DNA from: Rhizobacter sp.
GTDB lineage: Bacteria > Pseudomonadota > Gammaproteobacteria > Burkholderiales > Burkholderiaceae_C
Direction of reading: 5' to 3'
NCBI GenBank assembly: GCA_025360945.1
Contig: JANYBE010000471.1
Coordinates: 1 to 8,989, forward strand
Length of the DNA stretch: 8,989 bases
Part shown: positions 5,928 to 8,989 of the stretch, in pieces
How the letters are laid out: each line of letters starts with the position of its first letter
Numbering within the stretch: position 1 is the stretch's first letter
Translations under genes and position numbers: made by a program
The notes under the pieces: model-generated
The model's database searches: none
What the model was told of the DNA's origin: nothing
Seen by the model: only the letters and a program-made list of their open reading frames with translations

Positions 5928-8286
5928 AAGTACTCGACGGAAGAGGCTCCGCGCGACCCTCGCGCAGCAGCCGGTAACCGGGGATATTGTCCTTCAAGCT
6001 CTGCAGCGGGTTGGAACCCAGCTTGGACAGGCCGACCAGCTCGAGTTGCAGCAGCAGCCGCGTCGTCGCTTCGCTCAGGCCCGTGGACTGGCGGCTCGCG
6101 ACGATGCGGCCGATCCAGCAGCCCGCGTCGTATTCGACGCCGACGATCGCATCCGTGAGCCTGCGCTCCAGCGTGCTGTAGTTGACGCGGCCCACGGCGT
6201 ACCAGCTGCCGCTGCAATTGCCACCCCCATTTCCGCCGTTGCGCGAGACCTGCGCTTCAGTCGGCGTGCGTCCGTAGATCGGCCATTGCCAGCCAAGCTC
6301 GACCTGTTCGCTCAGGCCTCGCGTCAGCCGGTAGGTGACGCTGACGGTGCGAAACGGCCCAGGCGAATAGCGCGCGCTGACGACCGAGCGGTTGACCCGG
6401 CCGCTGTCCGGGCTGTATTGCACCGAACCTTCGAGCGACCAGGCCGGGATCACCGTGGTCGAACCAAGCAGCAGCAAATCCGACAGGCGCTGCGTCAGCG
6501 GCACGCTGTCGGGCGTGACGAACTGGTCGCGCAGCAAGTAGCGTTGCGCGGCACCAAGGCGCAGCAGCTCGGCACCACTATTCGGGTCGAGCACGCGGGT
6601 CGTGACCCCGGCGGTGATCTGGTGCGCGTCCGACACGCGGTCAACACCCGTGAATGCGTTGTCTGTGAAGATCGAGTCGAAGTTGAAATCCTTTGCCGAG
6701 GCGTCGAAATTCGGCAGGCCGCTTTGGTCCTTGTACGGCGTGTTGACGTAGAGCAGGCGCGGCTCCAGCGTCTGACGCACGCCGTGGCCGAAGAAGGCGG
6801 TCTCACGTTCGAACACCCAGGCGCTGTCCAGGCTCAGCGTCGGGATCAGTCGCGACGGACTGGTGTTCTGCGGGCCGATCGCGCCGCTGATCTGGTCCAG
6901 CGAGTACGACGCGGCGTTGAATGAAACCTTCGGGATAAATGTCCAACCCGGCGTCACGTAAGGCCGGCTGACGCTGCCCAGCGCATGCAGCCGCATTCCG
7001 GTCAAGCGCGGCAACAGCGACGCATCGGCGGGGTTCGTGAAGCGGTTGAATTCGCCCTCGAAGCCGATCTCCAAACCGCTGCCAACACGGCCCGCGTAGC
7101 GCGCACCGAGCTGCGGCGTGCGCTCATAGGGCGCCTCGATGCGTGTCGTCGGATCGGTGGTCTGAAGCACCTGCCAGCGTTGCAGCCGCGCGTAAGTGGT
7201 CCAGTCGTCGAACGGGCGGCCGAACTGGAAGTCGGTTGCGAGCAAGCGCGGCGTCAGGCTCGCCACGTCGCCCGGAAAGTCCTTCCAATAGTCGTCGTCC
7301 GAGACGCGCAGCAGACGCATCTTGAGCAGCAGCTCGTTGCCGAAGTCGCTATCGTGCGCGCCAGCCAGTGCATAGCGCGTGGTGCCGGTGGAGCGGTCGT
7401 AGGGCAGCAGGTCGAGCATGGCCTCGCCGCTGTACTTCGGCTCCAAATAGCGAAACTCGCTCGCCAGCGACGGCCCGCGCCGCGTGCTGATCTCGGGCGT
7501 AAAGGTGGCGTCGCGGTTCGGTGCGATGTTCCAGTAGTACGGGATCGAGACCTGCAGGCCGCTCTTGGTATCGAGGCCGACATTCGGCGGCAGCCACCCC
7601 GACTTGCGCTCGTCAGTGAGCGGGAAGCTCAGGCGCGGCGCACCCAATATCGGCACGCCGTAGAAGCGCAGCACTCCGCCCTCGGCCACACCCTCGTTGT
7701 TGGCGAAGTCGAAATGCACCCGGTCGGTCGTGAGAATCCACGCCGGGCCACCGGAACCATCGGCCGGACAGCTGCTGTAGGTGGCGTCGGTGGCGACGGC
7801 GCGCTGCTCGTCGAGAAAGTCCACGCGCGCAGCGATGCCACCGGCCCCGGTGCGGTTGAAGTGGTAGGTCGGCTGCAGGAAAAAGCCCTCGAAGCGTTGC
7901 ACGTGAAGTTGCAACTCCGGGCCGGCGTAGATGTTGCCGTCGCGGCTGATGCGCACACTGCCGTGCGCGACAGCGAGGTCATCGGGCTGCGTGTAGCTCA
8001 GGCGATCGGCGCGTATCACCAGGCCGCCGCGGCGAAATTCGGCATTGCCTTCGGCGCTTGTGTCCAGATCAGGCCGGCCGCTGACCGTCTGAGCCTGCAG
8101 GATGATCGGCAGCTTGCGCGAGGCCTCGCCGCGCGCCGGCGGTTCCAGCATCGACGACGGGCGCAGCTCTATGGCTTCATCCGGATTGCTGCTCTGCGCC
8201 CACGCAGGGCCCACCAGCAGCGCAGCCAGCGACGCGGCGAGAGCAGTGAGTAGCGGTCGCGCCGCGCGGGGTTTGTTGAGGAGCAC
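5920..8286 (-). CDS. lptD: LPS-assembly outer-membrane protein LptD
   Basis: LptD, with the lipoprotein LptE, inserts lipopolysaccharide into the outer leaflet of the outer membrane. From the GTG at 8286 it has 788 residues (E. coli 784). The start MLLNKPRAARPLL runs into a hydrophobic core ending GPAWA-Q, a clear signal peptide. Next is an OstA/LptA-like beta-jellyroll (about residues 60-170; LQAQTVSGRPDLDTSAEGNA, RADRLSY), then the LptD barrel to the end, with FYGVPILGAPRLSFPLTDER and SGWLPPNVG typical of the family. Cysteines in the mature protein, counted from this GTG, are 173 (YSSCP), 691 (NCSGSWY) and 723 (YDAGCW). Upstream in-frame starts are GTG 8331, GTG 8346 (AAGAGG six bases before) and ATG 8385; these would overlap or nearly meet the divergent kinase gene and put a long tail before the signal. 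GTG 8286 has no good ribosome site, so the start is uncertain. It heads the lptD-surA-rsmA unit. Confidence 0.95.
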   Translation of the reverse strand: MLLNKPRAARPLLTALAASLAALLVGPAWAQSSNPDEAIELRPSSMLEPPARGEASRKLPIILQAQTVSGRPDLDTSAEGNAEFRRGGLVIRADRLSYTQPDDLAVAHGSVRISRDGNIYAGPELQLHVQRFEGFFLQPTYHFNRTGAGGIAARVDFLDEQRAVATDATYSSCPADGSGGPAWILTTDRVHFDFANNEGVAEGGVLRFYGVPILGAPRLSFPLTDERKSGWLPPNVGLDTKSGLQVSIPYYWNIAPNRDATFTPEISTRRGPSLASEFRYLEPKYSGEAMLDLLPYDRSTGTTRYALAGAHDSDFGNELLLKMRLLRVSDDDYWKDFPGDVASLTPRLLATDFQFGRPFDDWTTYARLQRWQVLQTTDPTTRIEAPYERTPQLGARYAGRVGSGLEIGFEGEFNRFTNPADASLLPRLTGMRLHALGSVSRPYVTPGWTFIPKVSFNAASYSLDQISGAIGPQNTSPSRLIPTLSLDSAWVFERETAFFGHGVRQTLEPRLLYVNTPYKDQSGLPNFDASAKDFNFDSIFTDNAFTGVDRVSDAHQITAGVTTRVLDPNSGAELLRLGAAQRYLLRDQFVTPDSVPLTQRLSDLLLLGSTTVIPAWSLEGSVQYSPDSGRVNRSVVSARYSPGPFRTVSVTYRLTRGLSEQVELGWQWPIYGRTPTEAQVSRNGGNGGGNCSGSWYAVGRVNYSTLERRLTDAIVGVEYDAGCWIGRIVASRQSTGLSEATTRLLLQLELVGLSKLGSNPLQSLKDNIPGYRLLREGRAEPLPSSTYD

Positions 8287-8314
8287 CAGTGGCGAGAGTG
8301 AGCAGCGCGGTTTG

Positions 8315-8328
8315 TAGAATCGATTATC
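8315..8328. promoter_or_regulatory. Possible face-to-face -10 elements between lptD and the kinase gene
   Basis: TAGAAT (8315-8320, + strand) and GATAAT (8328-8323, - strand) are each 5 of 6 to the -10 consensus and only two bases apart. Start sites would fall near 8327 (+) and 8316 (-), each about 30 bases before the chosen start codons at 8357 and 8286. No convincing -35 is seen for either, so activators or another sigma factor may be needed, or one of the two is chance. Confidence 0.35.
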
Positions 8329-8347
8329 CACGCCCGGACCCCACACG

Positions 8348-8374
8348 AAGCACCTCTTGACCTCAAGCACCTCT
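8348..8374. repeat. 10-bp direct repeat at the kinase start
   Basis: AAGCACCTCT occurs at 8348-8357 and again at 8365-8374, 17 bases apart. The imperfect dyad CTTGACCTCAAG (8356-8367) bridges the two copies. The proposed TTG start at 8357-8359 lies at the junction. A small tandem slip or a regulator site is possible; nothing more can be said. Confidence 0.35.
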
Positions 8375-8989
8375 CCCACAGCCATCGCCTGGCCCGAGGC
8401 CGCGCGTCATCACGCATTCGACTCGTGGCTGCACGGCGTCGCGGCGACGCACTGCCTGGACACGGCAACGCTGCGCAGCGCATCGAGCGATGCGAGCTTC
8501 CGGCGCTACTTCCGCATCGACAGCGTGAACGGCAGCAGCTTCATCGTGATGGACGCACCACCGCCACAGGAAGACGTGCGGCCGTTCATCTCAGTTGCCG
8601 CCTTGCTACACAGCGCCGGGCTGAACGCGCCGCAGGTGCTCGCGCAAGACGTGATGCACGGCTTTCTGTTGCTGACAGATCTGGGCTCGCAGCTGTACCT
8701 GAGCGCGCTGAACGAAGCCGTGGCCAACGGCCGGCTTCCGGTCGCCGACGCGCTGATGCGAGACGCGATCCGCGCGCTGATCCAATGGCAGACGCGCGCC
8801 GACGCGAGCACCCTGCCGCCCTACGACGACGCACTGCTGCGCCGCGAACTCGATTTGTTCCCCGACTGGTGCGTGACGCGCGAGTGCAGCGTGACCTGGA
8901 CGTCTGAAGAGCTGCAGACCTGGCGAACAAGCTGCGACCTGCTGGTGCAAAGCGCGCTCGCACAGCCGACTGTCGCGGTGCACCGCGAC
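8357..8989 (+). CDS. amgK: AmgK-type N-acetylmuramate/N-acetylglucosamine kinase (3' end cut off)
   Basis: Aminoglycoside-phosphotransferase-fold sugar kinase. AmgK phosphorylates the anomeric position of MurNAc and GlcNAc released from the wall, feeding recycling to UDP-MurNAc together with MurU. 211 residues are visible, of about 340 usual. SDASFRRYFR (44-53) is the N-lobe strand-loop, VMDAPPPQEDVRPF (64-77) a family signature, FLLLTDLGSQLYL (103-115) the hinge region, and the frame ends at VHRD (208-211), the first half of the catalytic loop HRD-x4-N; D211 would be the catalytic base. The frame is open from 8318 and has no ATG or GTG near the family N-terminus. TTG 8357 is preferred: it gives a normal-length start (TSSTSPTAIAWPEAARHHAF) with a weak GAAG ribosome site. 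Gene placement opposite lptD supports an envelope role. The AmgK assignment rests on the signatures and context; another APH-family kinase is the alternative. Confidence 0.85.
   Translation, partial: MTSSTSPTAIAWPEAARHHAFDSWLHGVAATHCLDTATLRSASSDASFRRYFRIDSVNGSSFIVMDAPPPQEDVRPFISVAALLHSAGLNAPQVLAQDVMHGFLLLTDLGSQLYLSALNEAVANGRLPVADALMRDAIRALIQWQTRADASTLPPYDDALLRRELDLFPDWCVTRECSVTWTSEELQTWRTSCDLLVQSALAQPTVAVHRD

Noticed and set aside
6985..8253. 422-residue + strand open frame opposite lptD
   Set aside because: Arg/Ala/Gln-rich with no family signature; the opposite strand carries full-length LptD with signal peptide and conserved blocks.

Overview
The window looks like a GC-rich beta-proteobacterial chromosome, most likely Burkholderiales (Rubrivivax/Leptothrix/Comamonadaceae type). 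This is inferred from protein style, high GC at third codon positions and gene order (amgK divergent from lptD-surA-rsmA); no rRNA or tRNA is present to confirm it.

Layout. (1) 1-1986, + strand: the 3' part of maeB, a hybrid malic enzyme with a C-terminal phosphotransacetylase-like domain; its first ~100 codons lie outside the window. (2) 1987-2223: intergenic DNA with a hairpin, a 15-bp dyad and a good sigma70-type promoter. (3) 2224-3083, + strand: a two-gene module of a secreted guanyl-specific ribonuclease (RNase Sa/barnase family) and a cytoplasmic barstar-family inhibitor. (4) 3084-3784: about 700 bp with no convincing gene. It holds a perfect 10-bp inverted repeat at the barstar stop codon, a strong terminator-like hairpin at 3318-3346, an unusual one-sidedly bulged inverted repeat at 3448-3520, and ORF fragments that may be gene debris. 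(5) 8286-3785, - strand: lptD, surA and rsmA, tightly packed (8-nt overlap, then a ~10-nt gap), an envelope-biogenesis operon. pdxA, which usually sits between surA and rsmA, is missing. (6) 8357-8989, + strand: the 5' part of an AmgK-type sugar kinase, divergent from lptD and cut at the window edge inside its catalytic loop.

How the genes work together. LptD is the outer-membrane translocon for LPS. SurA is the periplasmic chaperone and prolyl isomerase that helps LptD and other barrel proteins fold. RsmA matures 16S rRNA. AmgK acts in peptidoglycan sugar recycling, so the right half is a cell-envelope block. The left half pairs a central-metabolism gene (maeB) with a toxin/inhibitor-like RNase-barstar pair: the nuclease has an export signal and the inhibitor stays inside, as in barnase/barstar of Bacillus.

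Most of the window is ordinary, conserved chromosome. Worth a second look are the regulation of the RNase-barstar pair, the structured gene-poor segment between barstar and rsmA, the loss of pdxA from its usual slot, and the non-ATG starts around rsmA, lptD and amgK.
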